Positions 36,388-49,382 of a stretch of 64,000 nt of DNA are shown in pieces. Source of the stretch: Paraspadella gotoi (Eukaryota > Chaetognatha); the NCBI GenBank assembly GCA_051294375.1, contig CM119266.1, positions 7,147,431 through 7,211,430 of the forward strand, written 5' to 3'. Numbering within the stretch: position 1 is the stretch's first letter; the number at the start of each line of letters is the position of its first letter. Under the pieces are notes generated by a model that worked only from the letters and a program-made list of their open reading frames with translations, made no database searches and was not told the origin of the DNA. The translations under genes were made by a program, and so were the position numbers.

Positions 36388-37140
36388 AATAATAATGAAG
36401 TGGAAACTCAAACAAATCCAAATGTAATACGAAAATATCAAAGCTATTCAAGATGAGAAGCCATATCTAAATTTTTAACTTACTATGATCGCACACTTTT
36501 TAAACGTTATCATTAATTCATAATAATTTTATTTTAAGAAAAAACGGTAAGTCCCACCAAACCTATAAAAGCGTAGTATGTTTTTATACAAAAACAGTGT
36601 GACGCCGACGTCGACGACGACGGACGACTACGTCTCAAAGAAGCAATCCTAAAACCATTATAGAGCCAGGACCATGCGAGCCTGTACCTTGATAAACCTT
36701 AGCCTAAACGAAGGATTTAAAAAAGGTCACCTTATTTCACTTGACCACGAAACGATGTGGCAAACGATCTGGCAAACGACTGTGGCAAACGATGTGGGCA
36801 AACACAGAAAATTCTTTATCCTCACTTTGCCCCGTTTTTGGTTTTAATTATACATTTTTTTTCCATTTTCTTGTCTAACGCAGAAAACGCATTGATCATT
36901 TAGCTTTTGTCGTTTGTCTCGTTTGTCTCTTTCATTTTTTTTCCTAATCCTCTTGCGCACGGTATTTAAAATGTTGTTTTTTTCTATGACTACTTTTCTT
37001 ACCAATTACATTACTGTCCAGAACTATTCTCGAAGATTTATCATATTAAAACTGATCGTGGTGGATCAATTAAAAAAACTCTTGATTAACAATCACGTTC
37101 GAATTCCTTCAAGTTCTTAATTCTTAACCACGCATTTTTA

Positions 37141-37982
37141 GTTGACGCCGCGAGTTTTCGTGGAGCAAACTCTATAAGTTTCACTTTTCAGTCGGTCCGT
37201 CGTTAGGCCGTCGGTGGATCGATAAACGTTATCTGTTTTTATAGAGATAGGAGAAATGATTGACGTTTTTTTATTTTATTTAATCTGATCTTTATTAACA
37301 ACCTGAAATTTTATCCAAGATTACAGTATAAATATTTTCAGCTTTATGACCTGTATTAAGTCAGAAGACAGTTACTTTATAAGAGATATACTCTCAAGCC
37401 TTTTGGCCAGCATTTAAGCATCAAAATTTGGGGCTAAAATGATTATTGAAAGGACAGATCTGGCGTGCGCTGACCATATAATAAATATTATTTGTTTGGA
37501 ATAAAAACTTTTATTAGTAGGTAAGAAACTGAATCATCTTAAAAAGAATCATCTTTTCTAGGATGAAGTGATAATTTTTTTCTTGGGACAAAGATTGTTC
37601 AACATGTTCCGTTAGGCATTTTAGGCATGCTTTAAACCCTTTTTTATCAATATTTGGCATTTAAAAAACGTCAATATTTTTTTTATCAAATAATGTTAAC
37701 AAAACAAAATTTTTAATGATTTGTGAGGCCAATCGCATTGGGCTCACGGGGTTATCTTGACCCTGACTTCGGATAATCTAGGATAGGTTGAAATCCTCTT
37801 TACAAGATCGTGACATATCTTTAAGTCAAAAACTCTCTCATCTAGTTTATATTCACTACCGAACACAGGGCGTGTATATGTTTTTCTATTGAACTTTTTG
37901 AACTGATAAAAACACTCCCTTAAGTTGTAATTGAGATCTCCCCACATGCGATCACCTTACGAGAAAGTTAACTCGGCGCAAT
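37141..37982. mobile_element. GTTGCGCCGC element, copy C (left arm)
   Basis: The left end gttgacgccgcgag is followed by the family's gagcaaactctataagt and cggtccgtcg words. The right end is actcggcgcaat. At about 840 bp it is longer than copies A and B; the interior contains the gctatcttgt-family repeat at 37745-37880. No transposase reading frame is visible. Confidence 0.55.
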
Positions 37983-39024
37983 TCCTTTAAATTATTTTCC
38001 TCTTTCGACACACCATTTTTTTATTCTGGCTACACAGTTTTTACCTGTTTTTCTTTCTCAATTTCTGTCGCATTGATTTTTTTTTGCAAGTAAATAACAC
38101 GTGAGTCGTTAACGTTTTTCATTATTTAAAACTTGCTACTTTAATCTTTTGTTAAAATCGTTTTAACAAGAATTTCGTAGGTATGAATAAGTGCATAACG
38201 CATTCGCTTCATTTCTTGCTTTCTAAATCCCTGAAAATTAATTTTAAGCTTTATTATCAGTTTCTCTACTCAAGCTTATATCAAAATATTTCCTCTTCTC
38301 AAATTTTTTAACCGCATAATCTTAATAATCAATTCCTAATCTGACCTTATCCTTGTAACTAAAAATTATTATCTAATTTTCAAATTTGCATCTAAAATAT
38401 AGCGGGGAACAATTCGAATGTTAGGGTGTTCGCTCAAGAACCAAAATGTTAGGGTGTGCTCAAAGAACCAAAAATTCGAATCTTTGCTCCAGAAACGAGA
38501 GACACGTTTCCTTGGCGAAAATAATTTTTCCTGCTTCATAAAATGAGTCAATGTTGGTACTTATGACATTCTCAGAACTGGCGAAATTAGTGGCAATAAG
38601 CTTTTTAGCTTTGTTAGCTTGGGTCCATTAGAAAATTATGGAAAAGTGCATCTATCAGTTAGTAATAGCATCGGCAAGCTTTAATGGTACTTTCAGAATT
38701 TGCTTATTGGACGGTATTAGTATTTGCCGTATTTGCCGTATTGATGGAATAGGTGGATTTGTTGCATTTGCCGCCCGTGCATTCATTTGCCGCCATTGAT
38801 GGATAAGTTACATTTATCTGCATTTGCATTTGGCATGTGATCCTAGATACAATATGTCTCCGCGTTGACGGGTTTTCTTAAAAACACAAGGTCATCGACC
38901 AATTAATGCCAATCAATCTCGGCCTCCTAAATCAGGTACTTTGTGCTTCTTTCTGCATAAAACATGAGATAAAAAAACACCCTTAGCGACTTCGATTCAG
39001 CCTCAGTGACCATATGCACGAGAA

Positions 39025-39135
39025 AAGACGGCCGACAACCAACCCGCCGACCGACCGACGGACCCGGACCGGACCGACCTGACCGACCGACCGACGACCG
39101 ACCGACCCGACCGACCGACCGCCGGACCATGCCGA
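39025..39135. repeat. (GACC)n tetranucleotide tract, left arm
   Basis: Tandem ccga/gacc units are the reverse-complement counterpart of the much longer right-arm tract. Confidence 0.9.
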
Positions 39136-39474
39136 CCGACGAACCGACGACGAACATCCGACCGCAATGACGAGAAAGACGACGACCGATCGCGGCGGTC
39201 ACGTTATTTATCCAATCTTCCACGTGGATCCTTAAATCAAAGTCACGTTGCGGCGACGAGTGCTGCGAAACAGTTGTTTTGTTTTGTTTGTTTTTTTTCT
39301 GTTTTTTTGTTTTTTTTTTGNNNNNNNNNNNNNNNNNNNNNNNNNAAAAACAAACTGGTTTCGCCAACTCGTCCGCCGCAACGTGACTTTGATTTAAGGA
39401 TCCACGTGAAGATTGGATAAATACGTGACCGCCCGTCGATCCGATTCGCGGCTCGGTCGGTAATTTCTCGTCCA

Positions 39475-39900
39475 TTGTGTCGGTCGGGTCGGATCGGGTC
39501 TGGTCGGTCGGTCGTCGGCGTCGCGCGTCGTGTCGGTCGTCGGTCGGTCGGTCGGTCGGTCGGTGCGTGCGGGTCGGTCGGTCGGACTCGGCGGTCGATC
39601 CGGCCGCTCGTCATGGTCGGGTATCCGTCGGTCGTCTTCGGTCCGTCGCGTTCGGTCGGCGGGTCGGTCCGCGTCGGTCGGTCGGTCGGTTCGGTCGGTC
39701 GGTCGGTCGAGTGCGGAGGCGGTCGCGTCGGTCGATCCGGTCGGCTCAGGACGGTCGGCACTCGGTGTCGGTTCCGGCTATAATCCTCGGCTCGGCATTC
39801 GGCGGTCGGTCGGTCGCTTCGGTCGGCGTCACGGTCGGTCGGCTCGGTTCTCGTCGGTCGGTCGGTCGGGTCGGCCGGTTGAGTGTCGGTCAGGTCTTTC
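39475..39900. repeat. (GGTC)n tetranucleotide array, right arm
   Basis: About 430 bases of degenerate ggtc/cggt/gtcg repeats. Three frames are open through the array because stop codons are rare in it. The predicted Gly/Arg/Val/Ser-rich peptides are therefore meaningless. Confidence 0.92.
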
Positions 39901-40909
39901 TCGTCATTGGGTCACGAGGCTGAAGAAGTCGCTACAGGGTGTTTTTTATTCTTTTTATCAGAAAGAAGCACAAGTACCGATTTAGGAGGCCGAGATTGTT
40001 GGCTTAATTGGTCGATGACCTTGTGTTTAAGAAAACCGTCAACCGGAGACATATTGTTATCAGGATCACATGCAAATGCAAATGCAGTAAATGCTACTTA
40101 TCCCATCAATGCGGCAAATGATGCAGGGCGGCAAATGCAACAAATGCCACCTATTCCATCAATACGGCAAATACCGCAAATACTAATACCGTCAATACAG
40201 CAAATTCTGAAAGTACCATTAAAGCTGCCGATGCTAATTCTAAACTGATAATGCCACTTTTCCATAATTCCATAATGCACAAGCTAACAAAGCTAAAAAG
40301 CTTATTGCCACTAATTTCGCCAGTTCTGAGAATGTCATAAGTACCAACATTGACTCATTTTAATGAAGCAGGAAAATTATTTTCGCCAGGAAAACGTGTC
40401 TCTCGTTTCTGAGCAAAGATTCGAATTTTTGTTCTTGAGCCACACCCTAACATTTTGGTTCTTGAGCGACACCCTAACATTCCGAATTGTTCCCCGCTAT
40501 ATTTTAGATGCAATTTTGAATTAGATATAATTTTTAGGTTACAAGGATTAGGTCAAGGATTAGGAATGATTATTAAGATTTGCGTTAAAAAATTTGAGAA
40601 GAGGAAATATTTTGATAATAAGGCTTGAGGTAGAAAATGATAATAAAGCTTAAAATTAATTTCAGGGATTTAGAAGCAGAAATGAAGCGAATGCGGTTAT
40701 GCACTTATTCATACCTACGAAATTCTTGCTTAAAACGATTTTAACAAAGATTAAATACAAGTTTTAAATAATGAAAACGTTAACGACTCACGTGTTATTT
40801 ACTTCAAAAAAAAATCATGCGACAGAATTGAGAAAGAAAAACAGGAAAAACTGTGTAGCCAGAATAAAAAAAATGGTTTGTGTCGAAAGAGGAATAATAA
40901 TTTCAAGGA

Positions 40910-41749
40910 ATTGCGCCGAGTTAACTTTCTCGTTAAGTGATCGCATGTGGGGAGATCTCATTACAACTTAAGGGGAGTGGTTCTTTTATCAGTTCAAAAA
41001 GTTCATAGAAACAGTATACACGCCCTGTGTTCTGGTAGTGAATATAAACTAGACTGAGAGAGTTTTGACTTAAAGATATGTCACGATCTTGTAAGAGGAT
41101 TTCAACCTATCCTAGATTATCCGAAGTCAGGGTCAAGATACCCCGTGAGCCAAATCGATTGGCCTACAAATCATTAAAAATTTTTTTTACATTATTTGAT
41201 AAAAAAAAATTATTGACGTTTTTTAAATGCCAGAAATATTGATAAAAAAGGGTTTAAAGCATGCCTAAAATGCCTACCGAACATGTTGGAACAAACTCTT
41301 TGTCCCAAGAAAAAAATTATCCTTCATCTAGCAAAAGATGATTCTTTTAAGATGATTCAGTTTCTTACCTACTAATCAAAGTTTTTATTCCACAAATAAG
41401 TTATTATTATTATTATGGTCAGCGCACGCAGATCTGTCTTCTCAATAATCATTTTAGCCCCAATTTTGATGCTTAAATGCTGGCCCAAAGGCTTGAGAGT
41501 ATATCTCTTATAAAGTAACTGCTCTTCTGGACGTTATACAGGTCAATAAAGCTGAAAATATTTATACTGTAATCTTGGATAAAATTTCAGGTTGTTAATA
41601 AAGATCAATTTAAATAAAATAAAAAACGTCAATCATTTCTCTATCTCATAAAAAACAGATTACGTTTATCTCGACCAACCGACGGACCTAACGACGGACC
41701 GACTGAAAAGTGACTTATAGAGTTGCTCCACGAATACTCGCGGCGCAAC
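40910..41749. mobile_element. GTTGCGCCGC element, copy D (right arm)
   Basis: This is the palindromic partner of copy C, bounded by attgcgccgagt and actcgcggcgcaac. It keeps the ends better than copy C and shows the terminal inverted repeats clearly. Confidence 0.6.
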
Positions 41750-42323
41750 TAAAAATGGTGGTTTAAGATTAAGAACTTGAAGGAATTGAACTGATTGTTA
41801 ATCAAGAGTTTATTTTAATTGTCAACCACGAGTCAGTTTTAATATGATAAATCTTCGAGAATAGTTCTGACAGTAAATGTATTGGTAAGAAAAAAGTAGT
41901 CATAGAAAAAAACAACATTTTAAATACCGTGCGCAAGAGATTAGGAAAAAAATGAAAGAGACAAACGAGACAAACGACAAAAGCTAAATGATCAATGCGT
42001 TTTCTGCGTTTTCAGGCTTCTAATGGTCCTGGCTCTATAATGTTTTAGGATTGCTTCTTTGTGACGTAGTCGTCGTCGTCGTCGTCGTCGTCGGCGTCAC
42101 ACTGTTTTTGTATAAAAACTACTACGCTTTTATAGGTTTGGCTGGGACTTACCGTTTTTTTTAAAATAAAAATTATTATAAATTATGATAACGTTTTACA
42201 AAAGTGTGCGATCATAGTAAGTTAAAAATTTAGATATGGCTTCTCATCTTGAAATAGCTTTGATATTTTCGTATTACATTTGGATTTACGTATTTTTTGT
42301 TTGAATTTCCACTTAATTATTAT

Positions 42324-42414
42324 TTACTGCAATATGCAAATGAGATTAAAGTACTCATTATAATATCCAAATTAGTATACAGAAATGCTTTAATCTAATT
42401 TACATATTGCAGTA
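42324..42414. repeat. TACTGCAATATG foldback element, right-arm copy
   Basis: The ends tactgcaatatgcaaatgag and ctaatttacatattgcagta are imperfect inverted repeats. It is the partner of 36297-36387 in the palindrome. Confidence 0.75.
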
Positions 42415-43094
42415 TATAATATTGAAGATAAAATTCATCAATTTTTTTAAAATCTATAATAAAAATGGGAAATCAAAATATTTTTTTAATGAGAAGCTAT
42501 ATCTTAATTTTANNNNNNNNNNNNNNNNNNNNNNNNNNNNNNNNNNNNNNNNNNNNNNNNNNNNNNNNNNNNNNNNNNNNNNNNNNNNNNNNNNNNNNNN
42601 NNNNNNNNNNNNNNNNNNNNNNNNNNNNNNNNNNNNNNNNNNNNNNNNNNNNNNNNNNNNNNNNNNNNNNNNNNNNNNNNNNNNNNNNNNNNNNNNNNNN
42701 NNNNNNNNNNNNNNNNNNNNNNNNNNNNNNNNNNNNNNNNNNNNNNNNNNNNNNNNNNNATCTTTCGTTTTTTGAAAAATTCTGATTATTTTTTTCTTTT
42801 TTAAAAAAATATATATTTGATCAGGCGCTGCCTTTTCTGAATCGTTTTAAAACCGAGTTCAGGCTCTCTCTTTTTGAACTAGATGAACAAAAGACTTCAG
42901 TCTTATTTCATTGAAAAAAAAATAAATAGAAAGTTAATTTGATGCTTAATCACACTCTATTAAGCTATAAAACAATTTTATTTTATCACTTTTTTCTTAA
43001 TACAAAATCCCAAATTTATTTCCGAGATTTTCGTGCATTTTTATTTTTTTCTTCTAAAAACTTTTATATTTATTTTATTCTCTCTATATTTCTC

Positions 43095-43103
43095 TCTCAA
43101 TCA

Positions 43104-43190
<87 letters not shown>

Positions 43191-43420
43191 ATTAACTCAT
43201 CGTGTCAATGAATGACTAGCATCGCATCAATGAATGACTATCATCGCATCAATGAATGACTATCATCGCGATCAATGAATGATTATCATCGCATCAATGA
43301 TGATACATCAACATCCATCATTGGTTATCATCGCATCAATCCTTTGGTTATCATCGCATCAATATTTGGTTATCATCGATCAATATTTGTTATCATGCGC
43401 ATCATATTTGGTTATCATCA
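43095..43420. repeat. (CT)n tract plus about 21-bp atcatcgcatcaatgaatgac minisatellite
   Basis: The CT tract (43095-43188) is followed by tandem tatcatcgcatcaatgaatg units, which shade into ggttatcatcgcatcaatat units. The inverted partner is at about 35170-35470, and a third, related array is at about 52600-52790. Confidence 0.85.
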
Positions 43421-43668
43421 AAAGCAGGCTCGATCCCTATTGCTTTTAAGATTTATAGTATATATAAATTTATCAAGGTATATAATTGATAATATTATTT
43501 TCTGCTCAATTTCGAATTTTATGAAATCGAATGTTCGTGAACTAAAAATACCTTCTCCGAAATTCTAGTTTATTTGCGTCAGCGCTGTACTTTGTATTCT
43601 TCATTCATATTCTTCACTTTTTCGGAAGCTTTTTCTGAAACCTTTTGCTTCCTCCTCCTCCTTTTCAG

Positions 43669-45667
43669 CTCATCGGGATTGGCGCCCAACGGTTGGCGCC
43701 ACGCCAGCCACGACCTCCGCGCCAACTGCGACAAGTACCCGCGCAACCACAGCCTATGTCGCTCGGACTCTTCGGACGCCGTTCTCGCCTACGACGAACT
43801 CGACGAGGAAGAGAAAAGAGCGATACTCAAGAAGCATAACGATTTGAGAGCGGAAGTTAAAGCGGCAAATATGCAGAGGATGGTAAGGTTATTGGGTCAG
43901 GTGGAAGAGTGGAGAGGGTAAGGTCAAGGCGGGGAATATGCAGTGAATGGTAAAGAAAAGGTCAGGAATGATGGTAAGTTGAACAGAAAGGTGATTTGGG
44001 TCAAGTCTCAAGACTCTCGGAAAAAAGAATTTGAGAGAGAGAGAGAAAACGTGTTTTAAAATCGAGCGGAGAAAGGAAAATGAAGAAAAGTAAAAGAAAG
44101 AAAGGTGATCAGTTTACAAGCAATTACGCCACCGCGAGGGAAAAAAAATAGAAGCAAATTAATTTTATCGCTTTTGTTAAATACGTGTGATAAACCAATG
44201 GTCAAAGATAATGGTAAAGGAGTTGTTATGGCAACGAGGAGACACGGATGATGCATCTCCAGACAGATGGCGCTCAGGGCTTTGTACCTGCAGTGACCAC
44301 CCCTTGTCTATGACGACATCATCACATTTAACCAGCGAACCAGGAACTCACGGTAGGTAAACGAGTACTAAGCTGTCCAAGCCTGTGTGTTACACCAAGC
44401 GATACTGGAGGCGAATTTAGGATTCGCCCAAAATGTAACCATTAAGCGGACGATATTAGTAGCAACACACACAGGCTCCATAAATTTTTAATGTCTCTAA
44501 TTAATAATAAGTGAGGAATATTTCATGGCATACATCATCTTCTCTTTAACGAACCACAACAAATGCAAATTATGTTTGCATCGGACAAACGATGATCCAA
44601 CCGTTAAAGGGAGAGGAAGAGAAGTCGCTTTTGTGTACAACGACTTTGTGTACAAAACCTTGAAATGGATTGAACGCGACGAACGGAACATTGTCCGGCG
44701 TCCAATGAGACAAGCATGATTGGAAGCGAGCAATAAAGCACGAAGCAAGCAAAGAGGAAAACAATGCCAATGGAAGGCGATGGACGAAAGCCAATGGAGA
44801 AAGGCGAAAGTTTTTTTTCAGCGAAAAGAAAAAAAGGCCGAGTCGATGGTTGACGTGAAAAAGGATCATCCGGGATAATTATCTCTCACGTGAATGTGTG
44901 AGATGTTGAGACGTGAATATGAGAGATAAAAGATGAAGTGAGTTAAGGTGAGTTGAGATGAGAAAAGAGTCACGTTTCTCGGGTTCAAAGGGTCATAGTC
45001 GTCAACGAGGATGCGATGTCGAAGGTTCAAAGGTGCAAAGGTCAGAAAAGGTCAGAAAAGGTAGGAAAGTCATTTGTCCGGTGATTTAACGACTTTGGAA
45101 AGGAGACCCTTTCTTGGTTTTTTCTTCTTTTTTATTTCTTTTTTTTTTTGGTCCTTTTTTGTTCTCAAAGTCATTATGGGACGAACCGAGAATCAGATCG
45201 CGACTTGATGTATGTTAATCGTAACATGTTAACAGGTCAACTGAAAAGTCGGCGTAATGTTGTTTATAATTTTTGAAAACTTAAGTATTTAAATTCGTAA
45301 AAGCACAAAAAATACTTGAACGAGTGGTATTTTTATACAATTTAAACATTCTTTAAAACCTTATACCACTTCATTTATATGGAAGTCAGGTAATAAATAT
45401 ATTGTGAGATAGTTGACTCTTTATTAAGACTTGCGGGATTCTGCTATGATATCATTCTGCACCCAAACCCGATTTTCCTCCACCCCATCCCACTCACCTC
45501 AGTACTGGGACAGCGATCTGGAGCACGAGGCCCGCAATTGGGCGAGGCAATGCGATCTCTGGCACGAACCCAATCCGTTAAGGAATTTGGAAGAATATCC
45601 AGTCGGACAGAATATATTCTTTTGGTGAGTTGAAAAATGGCGGGAAGAAGTTTGAAAGGTCGGTCGC

Positions 45668-45759
<92 letters not shown>

Positions 45760-46459
45760 TTTTCTCTCTCTCCCTTCCTTTCCTCCGTTCTTCCTTCATT
45801 CTTTCCTCCCTCCCTCTCTCTTCCTCTCTATACCTCTATCATTTTTCAAGCTCTTACTATCTACCTCTTTCTTTCTCTCTCATTACCTCTCTCTACCTAT
45901 CTGCACCTCCCTCTCTCTCTCTCTCCCTCTCCCCCCTCTCCCCTTATCAGGTACGGTTACCCCCGCACAATAGAGCGCTTCAACTGGGCCGTTCAGTTCT
46001 GGTACGACGAGGGTCAGTGCTACGACTTTGCGACACAGACTTGCAACCCGATGTGCGATAAAAACAGACAAGTCACTCAGTGCGGACATTACACGCAGGT
46101 CTGTACGTCGGACTGTCCGTATTTATAAAACTACTCCTTGCTTGGTTTTTAAACTAATTTTATAGTTAAATTCATCATCATTCAATTTATCATTTTTTGG
46201 TCTTAACATCTGATTGAGATTGATCAGTATGATAATTTAGTATCTGTGTGATTTTCGAAATGCTTGGTTCTTCGCTTGGTTCAACTGTTTGATTGGTAAT
46301 GCTTGGTCCATGGCTTTCCTCGTCCATCGTCGTCGGCCTCTTCGCTAATCGAGGAGAGAGAGAGGAGGAGAGAAGTAGGAGGGAGTAGAGAGAGAGAGAG
46401 AGAAGAAGGCAAAGAGACGAACTTGGAAATACGAGGGGTCTTTTGTCTCCATAAATTCT

Positions 46460-46498
<39 letters not shown>

Positions 46499-46594
46499 CT
46501 TTTTTTCTTCTCTTTTTTTTAACACTAGCTTTTTTTTTCCGATTCTTTCTTAGTTCTTTCTTGAGAACCAAATTTGTGTGGAGGAAGAAGATAA

Positions 46595-46680
<86 letters not shown>

Positions 46681-49338
46681 AAAAGGACATCGGGGAAACC
46701 CGAAATGTAATACTCGAGACTTGACCTCGAAAAAAAATGACGCGAATGACGGATATGATGACGTCATCGACTCGACACGTCGCGACCTCAAGCGACGAAA
46801 GTCGAGAGGGAAAAAAGTGAAAACGAGGCTGACGTGTAAGCAGACGACGAGGCCGACAACGAGGCCGACGTCGTCGGCAATGTCAAATATCAAGGACGAC
46901 GACGATGAAGACGAGGAGGAAGAAAACGACGACGAAGATGAAGACGATGAGGAAGAAAACAGACTGCACGACGCACGACGATGAAAGACGATGAGACCAA
47001 CGAATGATGAAGACGAGAGGGAAGAAAACGCGACGCGACGACGACGAAGTATGAAAGACGCATGACGACACGATGATGGAACATGAGGAGAAAACGCGAA
47101 GACGACGACGACGTAAGATGAAGACGATGAAGACAGAGACGAGGTAGATAGAAGACGAGAGGAAGAAAACGGTACTGACGACGACGAGATCGAAGATGAA
47201 GACACGATGAGAAGAAACGCGGAGACGAAACGACACGAAGATGAAGACGCATGAGACAACGGATGATGAAGAGAGGAGGAAGAAACGAGACGACGACGAA
47301 GTGAAGACGATGACGACAAGATGATGCAAGACGGAGAAGTGAAGAAAACGACGCGACGAAACGACGAATGAAGCATGACAGGACACGGATAGACATGAGG
47401 AAGAAGAAACGAGCGACGACAGTGACGACGAAGATGTACGAGACGATGATTAGATCACGATGCATGAAGATGAGGAGGAAGAAAACGACGACGCGACGAA
47501 CGATTGAAAGGACGTTGACGACAAAATGATGAAGACGAGTGAGGAGAAAACGAGCGTGGCACGACGAGAAGATGAAGACGTTAGACGACAACGACGATGA
47601 GACTGAGGGAGAAGAAAACGACGACGACGCTGGACGAAGGAGAAGACGATGACGACAACGGAGATGAAGCGATGGAAGAAGAAACGAAGACGAACGATGA
47701 AGATGAAGACGATGAACCGGCGATGAGATGAGGAGGAAGAAAACGACGACGACGACGGAAGTTGGAAGACGATGACGAACAACGATGATGAGACGAGGAG
47801 GAAGAAAACGAACGATAGACGACGAAGATGAAGAACGATGACGACAACGACTAGATGAAGCAGGGGAGGAAGAAGGCACACAAGCGAAGTCGACAGACGA
47901 GAATGAAGCAATTGCGATAGACGGATTGATAGAACGACAGCGGTTGAAGACGATCGGGAGAGAGACGGAGAGAGACGACAACGATGAACTAGGAACGCGA
48001 TTGGACACGAAAGATGAAGAATACGACACAGATGAGACGAGGACGACGCGACGATGAAGATACGAACGAGATGAGACCCGAGGACGACGAACGACGACTT
48101 GAGACGAATGAAGACGATGACGACAACGACCGATGGATGAAGACGGAGGAAGAAACGACGACGAAGACGACGAAGATGAAGACGATGACGACAACGAGAT
48201 GAAGATGAGGGAAGAAACGACGACGACTAAGATGAAGGACGATGACGACAACGATGATGAAGACGAGGAGGAAGAACACGCTGACCGACGCGTATCAATG
48301 GAGTGCGAGATGAGTGAAGAAGAAGACGATGACGACTAAGACGATGAAGACGAGAGAAACGAAGACGACGACAGAATGACGGGAAACGACGATAATGACA
48401 AGACCGATCGACGGATGACACAGACGGATGATGAGACGAGAAGGAGGAAGAAAACGACGAGACGACGAGATGAGAGACGATAACGATGATGAAGACGAGG
48501 AGGAGAAAACGACGACGACGCGAGACGATGAAGACGTGACGACAACGAGATGAAGATCGAGGAGGAAGAAAACGACGATCGACGACGAAGATGAAGACGA
48601 CTGAGGACACGATCGATGAAGGAGCGAGGAGGAAGAAAACGACGAGAGACGACGAAGATGAAGAGCGATGACAGAACACGAAGATAAGATGAGGAGGAAG
48701 GAAAACGACGACGACGACGAAGATTGAAGACGATGACGACAACGATGATGAAGACGAGGAGGAAGACGACGACGACGAGTGAAGACGGTGACAAGATATG
48801 AAGACGATGAGGAAGAAAACGACGACGACGACGAAGATGAAGACGATGACGACAACGACGATGAAGACGAGGAGGAAGAAAACGACGACGAAGAGTGAGA
48901 GATGACAACGATGATGAAGACGAGGAGGAAGAAAACGACGATGATGACGACGAAGATGAAGACGATGACGACAACGACGATGAAGACGAGGGAGGAAGAA
49001 AACGAACGACGACGACGATGAAGATGAAGACGATGACGACAACGAGATGAAGACGAGGAGGAAGAAAAACGACGACGACGACGACGATGAAGACGATGAC
49101 GACAACGACGAATGAAGACGATGACGAAAAATGACAACGGAAACGTAAACATCGGATGCAATCAACTTTCTCAACGGCGACAAGCGACGATAAAAAAGAC
49201 GTCGACACATTACTAAAATTTAATAATATACTTATTACATAACAAATCAAAAACGACAACGACGAAAAAGAAACGAGAATGAAAACGAAATCTTTTTCTT
49301 TTGGGCGAAGAAAAAAAAGAAGAAAAAAAAGGGAAACT

Positions 49339-49382
<44 letters not shown>

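Larger units (their letters stand above)
34757..43808. repeat. Giant imperfect palindrome, arms about 4.5 kb, centred on a gap
   Basis: The left arm (34757-39320) is the reverse complement of the right arm (39346-43808), in the same order from centre to edge. Matching anchors are 39228-39262 with 39363-39425, 38930 with 39985, 38470 with 40430, 37950 with 40940, 37150 with 41750, 36600 with 42100, 36297-36387 with 42324-42414, 35750 with 42850, 35570 with 43030, and 34800-34890 with 43675-43760. Differences are mainly one-base indels and repeat-length changes; the GGTC tract is about 100 bp on the left and 430 bp on the right. The centre is a poly(T)/25-N junction. The right arm has a 247-N gap where the left arm has sequence (about 35850-36180). 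Confidence 0.93.

Noticed and set aside
39475-39985. Overlapping + strand frames of Gly/Arg/Val/Ser-rich peptides
   Set aside because: Three frames are open simultaneously through a (GGTC)n array; there is no codon bias or splice context.
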